From NCBI RefSeq assembly GCF_006402735.1, contig NZ_CP017174.1, positions 809,001-873,000 of the forward strand: DNA of 64,000 nt, in the 5' to 3' direction. Made by a program: the position numbers and the translations under genes. Shown here one piece after another: positions 27,194 through 42,656 of the stretch (position 1 is its first letter; the number at the start of each line of letters is the position of its first letter). The notes beneath the pieces are model-generated. The model did not search any database. It was given only the letters and a program-made list of their open reading frames with translations, and had not been told where the DNA came from. Source of the stretch: Myxococcus xanthus (GTDB lineage Bacteria; Myxococcota; Myxococcia; Myxococcales; Myxococcaceae).

Positions 27194-28018
27194 ATGTTCT
27201 ACCTGCTCAAGCTGGGCCCTGTGCCACTCAGCCAGGGCAACACGCAGGTACAGGTGTATCTGCGTATCTCCGATGCCGGAGAGCCCGCCGCGCCCGTCTT
27301 CGAATCGGATGACGGGGCCGGGCTGCGGGCCCTGCTGGAAGGAGTGGACGCGGCGGAGGTTCGCTGCGAGCCGGCGCTGGCCGCCGCGGGCGCGGAGCTG
27401 GGGCTCGCCGTGGCGGAGCCTTCGCCGCAGGCGCTGTCTTCCTGCGCGGCCATCGCTACCTTCGTGGCGTGGGGGCAGCGAGGCTTGTCCGGGCTTGGCT
27501 CGGACAAGGCGCTGCTCTTCGTGCAGGCGTCGACGGAGTACTGGGATGCGCGGCCCTGGACGCATTGGGATGACAGCCAGCCCTTCGAGGTGGCCGTCAC
27601 CGGGCCGATGAACCACACCTTCGAGGGGTGTGTCTTCCACATGGGAGACGGGCGCGCGGGACTGGCGCTGTACTTCAAGCCGGGCGCGCTGCAGATGCTG
27701 ATGGAGATGCAGGCGCGTGGCCAGGGTGACGCCGCCACCAGCCTTCCCGCGATTGCCGTCACGCTGGACACATCTCCTTCGTATGCCGTGGACGCGCTCA
27801 CCGCCGCGGGGCGCGCGCCGCGCCTGCCGTTGCCCCTGAAGACGGGGCCGGACGGCATCAGCGTGCCGTCTCCGCTGGAGTCCCTGGTGCTGGTAGCGTC
27901 ATTGCGCGCCGTGGCCCGGCTGTCACCGGAGCAGCGCGAAGTGCTCAGCAGCGTCGTGGCCGGAGACGAGCAGATGCAGGTGCGCGTCCGCGCGCCCGCG
28001 CCCCGCGTCCGTCACTGA
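27194..28018 (+). CDS. hypothetical protein in the KaiC-like operon
   Basis: A 274-residue soluble protein, [23 protein letters not shown] at the start, with no signal peptide, membrane segment or cysteine-rich region. Composition is mixed alpha/beta; the C-terminus ([22 protein letters not shown]) is charged. I recognise no family. Position, directly after the receiver and before the poly-HAMP kinase, argues for a signalling role. Five bases separate it from the receiver gene. Confidence 0.75.
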   Translation: MFYLLKLGPVPLSQGNTQVQVYLRISDAGEPAAPVFESDDGAGLRALLEGVDAAEVRCEPALAAAGAELGLAVAEPSPQALSSCAAIATFVAWGQRGLSGLGSDKALLFVQASTEYWDARPWTHWDDSQPFEVAVTGPMNHTFEGCVFHMGDGRAGLALYFKPGALQMLMEMQARGQGDAATSLPAIAVTLDTSPSYAVDALTAAGRAPRLPLPLKTGPDGISVPSPLESLVLVASLRAVARLSPEQREVLSSVVAGDEQMQVRVRAPAPRVRH

Positions 28019-28250
28019 GCCTGTCTGCTCTGTCGGCGAGCGCACCGGACTGTCACGCCGGGTGGCGGCGCGTTTGAGCCAGTGTTGGCTGCCGGACGAA
28101 GTCCTCCTGGAATGTCGCCTGATAGCCAGCCGAGCGCCTCGGGGGGGCTGGTTCAAGTGTGCGAAAGCGCGAGAAAACACGCTCCAGCTGCGAGATTCCC
28201 GCAGGACGGCAGCCCGTGCTTCGCCGTTCCGGGACCGACCAGGAACTCAT

Positions 28251-34702
<6,452 letters not shown>

Positions 34703-34706
<4 letters not shown>

Positions 34707-35539
34707 CGGGGCCCGGCGCGCGCGGCGCGGAGCTGGAGGCGCTGGAGGTGGACCTGCTGCTGGAGGGCGTGGCCCGGAAATGGGGCTTCGACCTGCGCAG
34801 CCGCTCCCGGCCGCAGCTCTTGCGGCGGCTGCGGCACCACCTCCGCGAGGAGCGGCTGGACAGCTTCTCCGCGCTCCAGGCCCGCGTGCTGCACGACGCC
34901 GAGGCGCTGGACGCGCTGCTGCGCACGCTGTCCTGTACGCCGCCCGCCCTGTTCGCGGAGGCCGCCTTCTTCCGCGACTTCCGCACCCGGGTGGTGCCCG
35001 TGCTTCGCACCTGGCCCTCCGTGCGGGTGTGGCACGCGGGCTGTGGCACCGGCGAGGACACGTACTCACTGGCCATCCTCCTCCAGGAGGAAGGGCTGTG
35101 GGGCAAGTGCCGGCTGTATGCGTCCGACGCGAGTGAAGGGCTGTTGGCGGACGCGCGCACCGGCGTGCTGCCGCTGCCCACGCAGGAGGACGCGCAGCGC
35201 TACCTGGAGACGGGCGGGAAGGGCGACCTCTCCGACTACTACACGCGCGACGGCAACTGGGCGCTGCTCCAGCCCCGGCTGCGCGACGGCATCTTCTTCA
35301 CCCAGCACAACCTGGCCACGGATGGCTCGTTCAACGAGTTCCACGTCATCGTGTGCCGGGACACGCTGCTGACCTTCAACCGCGCACTGCACGACCACAT
35401 CCACGGCCGTCTCTTCGAGAGCCTCGCCCGCTTCGGCTTCCTGTGCCTGGGGCGCAAGGAGTCGCTGGCGCGCACGCCGCACGCGGGGGCCTACGAGATG
35501 CTGGAGGACCGCGGTCGCATCTTCAGGAGGGTGGCATGA
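34703..35539 (+). CDS. CheR-like SAM-dependent protein methyltransferase (divergent)
   Basis: A 278-residue protein whose ATG overlaps the kinase stop (ATGA), so translation is coupled. The N-terminal helical domain (residues 10-75) precedes a CheR methyltransferase fold: [19 protein letters not shown] (SAM motif I, residues 109-125), [24 protein letters not shown] and [21 protein letters not shown]. CheR normally methylates receptor glutamates. Two motifs deviate: the usual FRDPxFF segment reads [11 protein letters not shown], and the usual CRNVLIYF reads [11 protein letters not shown] binding looks intact; the substrate may not be a chemoreceptor, since no MCP gene is in the window. Confidence 0.85.
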
Positions 35540-36093
35540 ATCCCTTGGGCTTGCTGGTGGTGGGGGCGCCACGCTGCGCGGCGGCGGACGTGGAGTCGGT
35601 GCTGGCGCTGCTGCCTCCGCACCTGCCCGTGCCGGTGGTGTTGGCGCTACACCGGGGCCCACTGGATGCGCTGGCCGCGCCGCTGGGACGCCGCTGCGCG
35701 ATGCCGGTGGTGGAGCCGGACGACAAGGACCCGCTGCTGCCCGGCGCCGTGTACCTGGCGCCCGCGGGCTACCACCTGTTGGTGGACCGGGGCTGCGTGT
35801 CCCTGTCCGTGGAGCCGCCCGAGCATGGGCAGCGGCCCGGCCTGGACGCGCTCTTCGAATCCGCGGCGGACAGCCATGGCCCCAGGGCCGCGGGGCTGCT
35901 CTTCGCGGGGCACGAGGATGGGGGGGCGGGCTTGCAGGTGCTCCAGGCGAGAGGCGCCCGGGTGGCCGTGGTGAGCGCGCTCCAGACGGGCGGAGAGGGT
36001 GAGGAGGGAGAGATGGAGCAATTGACGGTGGGTTCCGTGGGAGGGTGGCTCGCGCGGCTGGCCTATGTGCCGCGTTCCAAGGTGCTGCCTTGA
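35536..36093 (+). CDS. CheB-methylesterase-domain protein, catalytic Ser apparently lost
   Basis: A 185-residue stand-alone CheB C-terminal domain without a receiver. The family pattern is recognisable: LLVVGAP at the start, VVLALHRGPLD (catalytic His39 position), PGAVYLAPAGYHLLVDRG, PGLDALFESAAD and GLLFAGHEDGGAGL (Asp128). The nucleophile motif GASTGG reads GAPRCAA, putting Pro12 where the serine should be, so ordinary esterase or deamidase chemistry is unlikely. It overlaps the CheR-like gene by four bases (ATGA) and the next gene by another stop/start overlap. It may act as a regulatory or scaffold domain for the poly-HAMP kinase. Confidence 0.8.
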   Translation: MNPLGLLVVGAPRCAAADVESVLALLPPHLPVPVVLALHRGPLDALAAPLGRRCAMPVVEPDDKDPLLPGAVYLAPAGYHLLVDRGCVSLSVEPPEHGQRPGLDALFESAADSHGPRAAGLLFAGHEDGGAGLQVLQARGARVAVVSALQTGGEGEEGEMEQLTVGSVGGWLARLAYVPRSKVLP

Positions 36094-37226
36094 GCGGCGC
36101 GCCCACGCGCGAGCGCCTGCCGGCGATTCCGGCGGAGCCCGTCTGCCTGCTGCTGGTGGATGACCAGCCGGAGAACCTGCTGGCGCTGGAGGCGACCCTG
36201 GCGCCCCTGGGGCAGCGGCTGGTCACCGCGAGCAGCGGCCGCGAGGCGCTGCGTCACCTGCTGACGCAGGACTTCGCCGTCATCCTCCTGGACGTCGTCA
36301 TGCCGGACATGGACGGCTTCGAGACGGCCCAGCTCATCCGCGAGCGGGAGCGCAGCCGCGGCACGCCCCTCATCTTCCTCACCGGGCTGTCGCGGGGGCC
36401 ACATCCGGAGCTGCGCGGCTATGCCATGGGCGCGGTGGACTACCTGCTCAAGCCCTTCGAGCCGGCCATCCTGCGCTCCAAGGTGAGCGTCTTCGTGGAG
36501 CTGTACCGAAAGACGGAGCTGGTGCGGCGGCAGGCGGAGGCGCTGCGCGATGCCCAGCAGCGCGAGCACGCGCGGGAGTTGTTGGAGGCGCAGCGGCGCG
36601 TGGAGGCCGAGCGGCTTCGTTCAGAAACCAACCGGAACCAGCAGCGCTGGCTGGAGGCGGTGATCGCCGCGCTCCCCATGCCGCTGGCGCTGGTGGAGCC
36701 GGGGAGCGGCCACACCCTGCTGGCCAACCGGGCGGCGCAGGGGCTGGCGGGGGGCTGTCTGGCCTACCGCGAGGCGCGCGCGCTGCATGCGGACGCACGC
36801 TTCCTCGGCGCGGATGGACGGCTGCTCGAGGACGACGCGCTGCCGCTGATGCGTGCCGCGCGCGGCGAGGTGTTCCAGGCGTCTCCCGTGGAGTGGGACG
36901 TGGGCGGCCAGCGCGGTTCGGTGCTCGCTTCCAGTGAGCGGCTGCCTCGCATGCACGGACGCCCGGAGACAATGGTGCTGGGCCTCTTGGATGTGACGGC
37001 GCTCCGAGCCGCCGCTCGCCACGACTGGCTCCCCCTGCCGCTGACGGAGCACATCGCTACACTGGAAGCACAGGGGGAGGACACAGGCCCGCTCACCCGG
37101 CTCATCGAGGTGCTGCGGAACCTGCCGGGCTTGAGCACCGCGAGCCCCGGACAGGAACGCGAGGAGGGCTCCGTGCCAGCGGAGGAGAGCAGCCAGGCGG
37201 GCAATCCTCCTCGGCCCGCGCGCTGA
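36090..37226 (+). CDS. response regulator with coiled coil and PAS-like domain
   Basis: A 378-residue protein. The receiver (residues about 17-135) has the acidic pair in LLLVDDQPEN, the phospho-Asp in VILLDVVMPDMDGFE and Lys in LLKPFEPAIL. A charged coiled coil spans about 140-190, then a PAS-like region (LEAVIAALPMPLALVEPGSGHTLLANRA, to about 310). There is no kinase or DNA-binding domain, so output is probably protein-protein. The likely start is TTG 36090, overlapping the CheB-like stop (TTGA), with AAGGTG upstream; a GTG at 36045 is an alternative. It is the last gene of the poly-HAMP kinase operon. Confidence 0.82.
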   Translation: MSGAPTRERLPAIPAEPVCLLLVDDQPENLLALEATLAPLGQRLVTASSGREALRHLLTQDFAVILLDVVMPDMDGFETAQLIRERERSRGTPLIFLTGLSRGPHPELRGYAMGAVDYLLKPFEPAILRSKVSVFVELYRKTELVRRQAEALRDAQQREHARELLEAQRRVEAERLRSETNRNQQRWLEAVIAALPMPLALVEPGSGHTLLANRAAQGLAGGCLAYREARALHADARFLGADGRLLEDDALPLMRAARGEVFQASPVEWDVGGQRGSVLASSERLPRMHGRPETMVLGLLDVTALRAAARHDWLPLPLTEHIATLEAQGEDTGPLTRLIEVLRNLPGLSTASPGQEREEGSVPAEESSQAGNPPRPAR

Positions 37227-37281
37227 ACATCGCCGGTCGAGAAATGGTTGACGCACAAAATAACATGGGCAAGGTGGACGT

Positions 37282-37683
37282 GTGAGTGACGCCGGAATCC
37301 CACAGCGGGTCCAGCGCTTCATCTCGACGCACATCGACTCCCTGGAGAAGTTGGAGGTGCTCCTCCTGCTTCGTGCGCGCGCGGACAGGGAGTGGACGGC
37401 ATCGGCGGTGAGTCTGGAACTGCGCATTACAGATGCTTCCGCCACCTCCAGGCTGGAGGACCTGACGAACCGACGCATGTTGGTGAGTGATGGTGCCTCA
37501 CCTCCGTCGTATCGCTACAGTCCTGAGTCGTCGGAGGATGTGCAGGCGGTGACGGAGCTGGCGGCGGTGTACGGCGCGAAGCGCGTCAGCGTCATCTCCT
37601 TCATCTTCTCGCGGCCGCTGGACAAGGTGCGAGGCTTTGCCGAGGCATTCATCCTGAAGAAGGACAAGGACGGCGATGGCTGA
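37282..37683 (+). CDS. small winged-helix-like regulator candidate
   Basis: A 133-residue protein from GTG 37282 with AAGGTGG upstream. Residues about 15-75 (LEKLEVLLLLRARADREWTASAVSLEL, then SATSRLEDLTNRRMLV) follow a winged-helix pattern with a helix-turn-helix and a short wing (PPSYRYSPES). The C-terminal half is helical (VQAVTELAAVYGAKRVSVISFIF). No cysteine ligands. It overlaps the first DUF5985 gene by eight bases, so it is the first gene of a small operon and may regulate it. Family assignment is by pattern only. Confidence 0.7.
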   Translation: MSDAGIPQRVQRFISTHIDSLEKLEVLLLLRARADREWTASAVSLELRITDASATSRLEDLTNRRMLVSDGASPPSYRYSPESSEDVQAVTELAAVYGAKRVSVISFIFSRPLDKVRGFAEAFILKKDKDGDG

Positions 37684-37936
37684 AGCAGTCTACATCCTGT
37701 GTGCGTTGACGAGCGTGGCGTGTGCGGTGCTGCTGCTCCGCGCCTACAAGCGCACGGGCATGCGGCTGCTTTTGTGGAGTGGGCTGTGCTTCGTGGGCAT
37801 GGCGGTCAGCAACGTGCTCCTCTTCGTGGACCTGGTGCTGCTGCCCGCCACCATCGACCTGTACATGCCGCGCCTCATCGCCACGTTGTCCAGTGCCTCT
37901 GTCCTGCTCTATGGCCTCATCTGGGACGCGTCCTGA
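37676..37936 (+). CDS. DUF5985 family membrane protein (first copy)
   Basis: An 86-residue protein with three hydrophobic segments (residues about 3-22, 30-52 and 65-82): MAEAVYILCALTSVACAVLLLRAYKRTG, LLLWSGLCFVGMAVSNVLLFVDLVLLP and ATLSSASVLLYGLIWDA. This is the DUF5985 pattern, a small membrane protein of unknown role usually found in pairs in myxobacteria and other proteobacteria. It starts inside the preceding gene and is followed six bases later by a paralogue. Confidence 0.85.
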   Translation: MAEAVYILCALTSVACAVLLLRAYKRTGMRLLLWSGLCFVGMAVSNVLLFVDLVLLPATIDLYMPRLIATLSSASVLLYGLIWDAS

Positions 37937-37942
37937 GGTGCC

Positions 37943-38218
37943 ATGATGCTCAAGCCCATGCTCAACGGTGCGGTGGCGATGGCGTGGCTGGCGAGCGCGC
38001 TGTTCTTCCTGCGCTTCTGGGTCCAGTCGAAGGACCGGCTCTTCGCCTTCTTCGCGCTGGCCTTCACGATGCTGGCGGGCAACTCGGTGGTGGCGGCGCT
38101 GCTGGACGCGGATGACGAGCGGCGCCACTACATCTACGTGGCGCGGCTCTTCGCCTTCCTGCTCATCCTCTACGCCATCTGGGACAAGAACCGCGCGAAC
38201 CGCCACGGCTCCGGGTAG
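37943..38218 (+). CDS. DUF5985 family membrane protein (second copy)
   Basis: A 91-residue paralogue of the preceding gene: LNGAVAMAWLASALFFLRFWVQSKDR, LFAFFALAFTMLAGNSVVAALL and YVARLFAFLLILYAIWDKNR give three membrane segments with the same FxxxxAFxxLxxN spacing. Tandem occurrence suggests a hetero-oligomer. The following histidine kinase starts 103 bases on, so the pair may be a membrane accessory of that kinase. Function unknown. Confidence 0.85.
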   Translation: MMLKPMLNGAVAMAWLASALFFLRFWVQSKDRLFAFFALAFTMLAGNSVVAALLDADDERRHYIYVARLFAFLLILYAIWDKNRANRHGSG

Positions 38219-38321
38219 GGCCGCGCCGTTGTCTGGCAGGTCATCTGGCTGACAGTTGTCTCGTACCTGCGTCGGAGCACCGTTGTCGCAGGTGGAGGGG
38301 CGTCATTATCTCCGGCACCCC

Positions 38322-40829
38322 ATGTCGCGCCGCCCTTCTTCATCCTCGCGGCCCACGTCCGTGGACGAGCGCGAACCCGAGCGGTCCGTCTCCGCGGAGC
38401 CGGACGCGGTGTGTCCGCCGCGAGGGCTGGAGTCCCAGGTGGGTGGGGCCGGGAAGGCCGTCCGCTTGCGCGGCAGTGACGACGCGGAGGAGCGCCTCGC
38501 GTTCCTGGCCAGCGCGGGCGAGCTGCTGTCGTCGTCCCTGGATTCGGGCACGGTGCTCCAGCGGCTGGCGGAGCTGGCCGTGCCGCTGCTGGCGGACTGG
38601 TGCGCGGTGGACGTGCTCACGGCGGACGGACGGGTGGAGCGGGTGGCCGCGGCGCACCGCCTGGCGGAGCAGGTGCCGCTGGTGCACGAGCTGGCGCGCC
38701 TCCATCCCTTGGACCTGACGGCCGAGGGCGGCATCCCGGAGGTGCTGCGCACCGGCAAGGCAGCCCTTCTTCCCGAGGTCCTGGACGGGATGCTGCCGGG
38801 CGTGGTGCTCACGGAGGCGCAGCTGGAGGTGGCGCGGCGTCTGGGCATCCGGGCGGGCCTCATCGTGCCGCTGCTGGCACGAGGCCGCGTGCTGGGCGCG
38901 CTGTCGCTGGTCCGGGGCGACTCGGACGGCGTGCCCGGCGCGTCCGACCTGGAGCTGGCGTTGGAGCTGGCCCGGCGCGCCAGCCTGTCCCTGGACAACG
39001 CGCTGCTGTACGCGGAGGCGCGCGGCGCGCAGCAGCGCACCGAGCGCCTCCAGGCCATCACCGCGGCCCTGTCCCGCGCGGCCACCGCCGCAGACGTGGC
39101 CGAAGCGCTGATGCGCGAGGAGCTGCGGCCCGCGGGCCCGGCGCGCGGCGCGGTGCTCGGCATGCTGGAGGATGGCCGGCTGCACGTGCTGGGCTCCTTC
39201 GGCTACGCGCCGGCGGTGCTGGATGCCCTGCGAGGGCTGTGGGCGGACCAGGTGCCCGGGGTGGACCGGGCGCTGGAGCAGTTGGAGCCGCAGTGGTTCT
39301 CCACCCACGCGGCGGCGCCGCGCGCCGTGCCCGAGTGGGCGTGGGACCTCGTCCAGGGCGTGGGGACCGGGGCCTGGGCGGTGCTGCCCTTGAAGGTGGA
39401 GCACCGCATCCGGGGCTTCCTGCTGTTCGCGTGGGACGGGCCGCAGGTGTTCCTCGCGGAGGAGCGCGGCTTCCTGTCCTCGCTGGCGCAGCAGTGCGCG
39501 CAGGCGCTGGAGCGCGCGGCGCTGTACGAGGCGCTGCGTGAGCGCGGCGGCAAGCTGCACCTGGCGCTGGAGGCGGGCAAGGAGGCCGAGGAGCGGCTCT
39601 TCTTCCTGCTGGAGGCGAGCCGCGCGCTGGCCGAGCACCTGGACGACGTGGAGTGGACGCTGGAGCACCTGGCGCGAGTGGCCGCGCGAAACGTGGCCAC
39701 GTACTGCCTGGTGGAGTTGATGGGGGCGGACGGCGTGCTGCGCGGCGTGGCTGCGTCCCACCGGGAGCCGGAGCGGGACGCGTCGGTGTTGGCCTCGCTG
39801 TCCCCTTCATGGGTGGAGGGCACGCTGAATCCGGCGCGCGAGTGCTTCCTGTCGGGAGAGACGCGCTTTTTGCCCGAGGTGGGGCCGGAGCTGCTCGAGC
39901 GCATGTGCCAGGGGCCCGAGCACCGCGCGTTCCTGGAGGCGCTGAATCCGCACTCGCTGCTCGCGGTGGCGGTGCGCATGCGGGGACGCACGCTGGGCGT
40001 CATCACGCTGGGCACCGCGGCCCCCTGCCGCCGGCTGGTCACCGCCGACGTGGCCATGGCGGAGGAGCTGGCGCGGCGCGTGGCGGTGGCGCTGGAGAAC
40101 GCGTCGCTGTACCGGGACGCGCAGGCCGCGGTGCGTCTGCGCGACGAGTTCCTCTCCGTGGCCAGCCATGAGCTGAAGACGCCGCTCACCAGCCTGAAGC
40201 TCCAGCACGGCCTCATCGACCGCGCCGCCCTCGGAGACGTGGGGGACAAGGTGCGGCCCCGGCTGGCCACGGCCGTGCGGCAGGTGCAGCGGCTGAGCGC
40301 GCTGGTGGACAGCCTGCTGGACGTCAGCCGGATTTCGCTGGGGCGGCTGATGCTGGAGCCGTCCGACGTGGACCTGGGCCAGGCGGTGCGCGACGCGGTG
40401 GACCGCATGGAGGAGGTGTTCTCCCAGGCGGGCTGTCCGGTGCGGGTGGAGGTGCCGGGCCCGCTGCCGGGGAAGTGGGATTCGCTGCGGCTGGACCAGG
40501 TGCTGGTGAACCTGCTCACCAACGCGGCCAAGTACGGCGCGGGCCGGCCTGTCCTGGTGGAGGCGGCCTTCGAGGGCGAGGAGATGGTGCGGGTGTCGGT
40601 GCGTGACGAGGGCATCGGCATCGCCGCGGAGGACCTGCCGCGCCTGTTCGGCCGCTTCGAGCGCGCGGTGTCCGACCGGCACTATGGCGGCCTGGGATTG
40701 GGGCTCTACATCAGCCGGCAAATCGTGGACGCCATGGGCGGCCGCATCGAAGTGGAGAGCCGGCCCGGGCTGGGTTCCATCTTCACCGTGCGTCTGCCCC
40801 GGTCCACGGCACAATGCGCGCCATGGTGA
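38322..40829 (+). CDS. triple-GAF sensor histidine kinase
   Basis: An 835-residue soluble kinase. A 50-residue disordered leader precedes three GAF domains (about 58-230, 245-405 and 425-600), each beginning with the LLxxSLDxxxVLxRLAELAVPLLADWC type of sequence and containing RVLGALSLV- or RTLGVITLG-like strands. HisKA: FLSVASHELKTPLTSLKLQ with His616. HATPase: LVNLLTNAAKYG (N box), VRDEGIGIA and YGGLGLGLYIS. There is no receiver. The ATG at 38322 has no clear ribosome site; an in-frame GTG at 38292 is possible. The ABC ATPase gene begins inside its last codons, linking the kinase to a transporter. Confidence 0.92.
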   Translation: MSRRPSSSSRPTSVDEREPERSVSAEPDAVCPPRGLESQVGGAGKAVRLRGSDDAEERLAFLASAGELLSSSLDSGTVLQRLAELAVPLLADWCAVDVLTADGRVERVAAAHRLAEQVPLVHELARLHPLDLTAEGGIPEVLRTGKAALLPEVLDGMLPGVVLTEAQLEVARRLGIRAGLIVPLLARGRVLGALSLVRGDSDGVPGASDLELALELARRASLSLDNALLYAEARGAQQRTERLQAITAALSRAATAADVAEALMREELRPAGPARGAVLGMLEDGRLHVLGSFGYAPAVLDALRGLWADQVPGVDRALEQLEPQWFSTHAAAPRAVPEWAWDLVQGVGTGAWAVLPLKVEHRIRGFLLFAWDGPQVFLAEERGFLSSLAQQCAQALERAALYEALRERGGKLHLALEAGKEAEERLFFLLEASRALAEHLDDVEWTLEHLARVAARNVATYCLVELMGADGVLRGVAASHREPERDASVLASLSPSWVEGTLNPARECFLSGETRFLPEVGPELLERMCQGPEHRAFLEALNPHSLLAVAVRMRGRTLGVITLGTAAPCRRLVTADVAMAEELARRVAVALENASLYRDAQAAVRLRDEFLSVASHELKTPLTSLKLQHGLIDRAALGDVGDKVRPRLATAVRQVQRLSALVDSLLDVSRISLGRLMLEPSDVDLGQAVRDAVDRMEEVFSQAGCPVRVEVPGPLPGKWDSLRLDQVLVNLLTNAAKYGAGRPVLVEAAFEGEEMVRVSVRDEGIGIAAEDLPRLFGRFERAVSDRHYGGLGLGLYISRQIVDAMGGRIEVESRPGLGSIFTVRLPRSTAQCAPW

Positions 40830-41590
40830 CAGTGGGAAGGGCGGATGTGCCCAAGGTGTTATCGGTGGCGAAGCTGCGGAAGGAGTACGGTGGCAAGGCC
40901 GCGGTGGAGGGTGTCTCCTTCGAGGTGGGTCGCGGAGAGATTGTCGGGCTGCTGGGCCCCAACGGCGCGGGGAAGACGACCACCATCAACATGGTGCTCG
41001 GCGTGCTGCAGCCCACGTCCGGCACCATCCACATCCAGGACCTGGACCTGGCGGCGCAGCGCTCCGCCGCGCTGGCGCTGACGAACTTCGCCGCCGTCTA
41101 CTCGCCGCTGCCGGGCAACCTCTCCGTGTACCAGAACCTGCGCGTCTTCGGCCTCATCTACGGGGTGAAGTCCCTGGGGGCGCGCATCGCGGAGTTGCTG
41201 GAGCAGTTCGACCTGGTGAAGTACCGCGACGTGAAGTGCGGCGTGCTGTCCTCCGGAGAGCAGACCCGCGTGGCGTTGGCGAAGGCGATGCTCAACCGTC
41301 CGCACCTGCTGCTCCTGGATGAGCCCACCGCGTCGCTGGACCCCGCGACGGCCCGCGACATCCGCGCCCGGATTCGCGAGTTCGCCTCGCGGGACACCGG
41401 CGGCGTGCTGTGGACGTCCCACAACATGTACGAGGTGGAGGAGGTCTGCGACCGGGTGTTGTTCCTGGCACGCGGCCGGGTGCTCCTGGAAGGCAACCCG
41501 CGGACGCTGCCCGGCGAGCACGGCCAGGCCTCGCTGGAAGAGCTCTTCATCACCGTGGCGCGCGAGCCGCTCGCGCTGGAGCGGAGCTGA
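40814..41590 (+). CDS. ABC transporter ATP-binding protein
   Basis: A 258-residue ATPase. Walker A is GPNGAGKTT (48-56), the Q loop lies in FAAVYSPLPGNLSVYQNL, the signature is LSSGEQTRVALAKAM (canonical LSGGQ), Walker B is LLLLDEPTASLDP, and the switch His is in TSHNMYEVEEVC. It resembles the drug/polysaccharide ABC-2 type exporters (DrrA/CcmA/NodI). It overlaps the kinase gene by 16 bases and is followed two bases later by its permease, forming an export pair. A second ATG at 40823 is an alternative start. Confidence 0.92.
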   Translation: MRAMVTVGRADVPKVLSVAKLRKEYGGKAAVEGVSFEVGRGEIVGLLGPNGAGKTTTINMVLGVLQPTSGTIHIQDLDLAAQRSAALALTNFAAVYSPLPGNLSVYQNLRVFGLIYGVKSLGARIAELLEQFDLVKYRDVKCGVLSSGEQTRVALAKAMLNRPHLLLLDEPTASLDPATARDIRARIREFASRDTGGVLWTSHNMYEVEEVCDRVLFLARGRVLLEGNPRTLPGEHGQASLEELFITVAREPLALERS

Positions 41591-41592
41591 CC

Positions 41593-42396
41593 ATGCACCT
41601 GCACCGGGCCGCCGCCGTCGCGCTTCGCCACTACTACCTCCTGCGAGGGAGCCTCGCGCGCTTCCTGCCACTCTTCGCATGGGTGGCCATCGACATGGTG
41701 CTGTGGGGCTTCATGAGCCGCTACCTCAACACCGTCACCTCTCAGGAATACAACTTCGTCCCGGTGCTGCTGGGCGCCGTCCTGCTGTGGGACTTCTTCA
41801 TCCGCGTCATGCAGGGCGTGACGATGGTGTTCTTCGAGGACGTGTGGTCGCGCAACTTCCTCAACATGTTCGCGTCCCCGCTCACCATCTCCGAATACCT
41901 GGGCGGGCTGGTGCTCTCCAGCATCGCCACCAGCACCCTGGGCTTGTTGGTGATGCTGGTGCTGGCCAGCACCGTCTTCGGCCTGTCCTTCGCCGCGTAC
42001 GGCGTGCTCTTCGTGCCCTTCCTGCTGGTGCTGTTCCTGTTCGGCATCGCGCTGGGCATCTTCGGCTGCGCGCTGGTGCTGCGCCTGGGCCCAGCGTCGG
42101 AGTGGTTCGTCTGGCCCATCCCCGCGCTGCTGTCGCCCTTCGCCGGCGTCTTCTACCCGCTGTCCACGCTGCCCGCGTGGATGCAGGCGGTGTCCCATCT
42201 GCTGCCACCCTCGTACGTGTTCGAGGGCATGCGCACGCTCGCGGCGGGGGGCGCGTTCCAGGTGTCCACGCTGCTGTGGGGGGCTGGCCTCGCCGTGGTG
42301 GAAATCCTGCTCGCGTGCGCCTTCTTCACGCGGGTACACCGGCAGGCCGTGCGCACCGGACTCATCGCGCGATACAGCGCTGAAAACGTGAGCTGA
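41593..42396 (+). CDS. ABC-2 type transporter permease
   Basis: A 267-residue membrane protein with six segments: FAWVAIDMVLWGFMSRYL, a FVPVLLGAVLLWDFF segment, ISEYLGGLVLSSIATSTLGLLVMLVLA-type sequence, FVPFLLVLFLFGIALGIFGCALVLRLG, the ABC-2 motif region PIPALLSPFAGVFYPLSTLPAWMQAVSHLLPPSYVFEGMR (the typical loop with PLxxLPxWxQ), and a last segment near 245. The substrate could be a lipid, glycan or peptide. It is coupled to the upstream ATPase. The predicted terminator stem encloses its stop codon. Confidence 0.92.
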   Translation: MHLHRAAAVALRHYYLLRGSLARFLPLFAWVAIDMVLWGFMSRYLNTVTSQEYNFVPVLLGAVLLWDFFIRVMQGVTMVFFEDVWSRNFLNMFASPLTISEYLGGLVLSSIATSTLGLLVMLVLASTVFGLSFAAYGVLFVPFLLVLFLFGIALGIFGCALVLRLGPASEWFVWPIPALLSPFAGVFYPLSTLPAWMQAVSHLLPPSYVFEGMRTLAAGGAFQVSTLLWGAGLAVVEILLACAFFTRVHRQAVRTGLIARYSAENVS

Positions 42397-42412
42397 GACA
42401 GGACGTTTTCAG
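42380..42412 (+). terminator. hairpin spanning the stop codon of the ABC permease
   Basis: CTGAAAACGT (42380-42389) and ACGTTTTCAG (42403-42412) form a perfect ten-base stem; the TGA stop (42394-42396) lies in the loop. The stem is AT-richer than the surroundings. Terminating ribosomes would open it, so termination may depend on translation. Confidence 0.55.
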
Positions 42413-42656
42413 TCGTGCTGTCGACACAGTGAGGGCGTGCGCAAACGCGTGGCCGGTGGGGCCGTGGGCGAGTCTATTCTCCGTGGTGGCTGTATCCGCG
42501 GGGGGCCGAGTCCTGGACGAACCGCGCTTGTGACTCCAGATGCCGCGCCCCTGCCCGCGGACTGGTGTCGACATGTGCAAGGTGGTGGTTGAGGTCGTCG
42601 TGGAGGAGGCCCGGCGTGGGTGGCAGCACTCGCACACCCGAACCTGGAGCATACCG

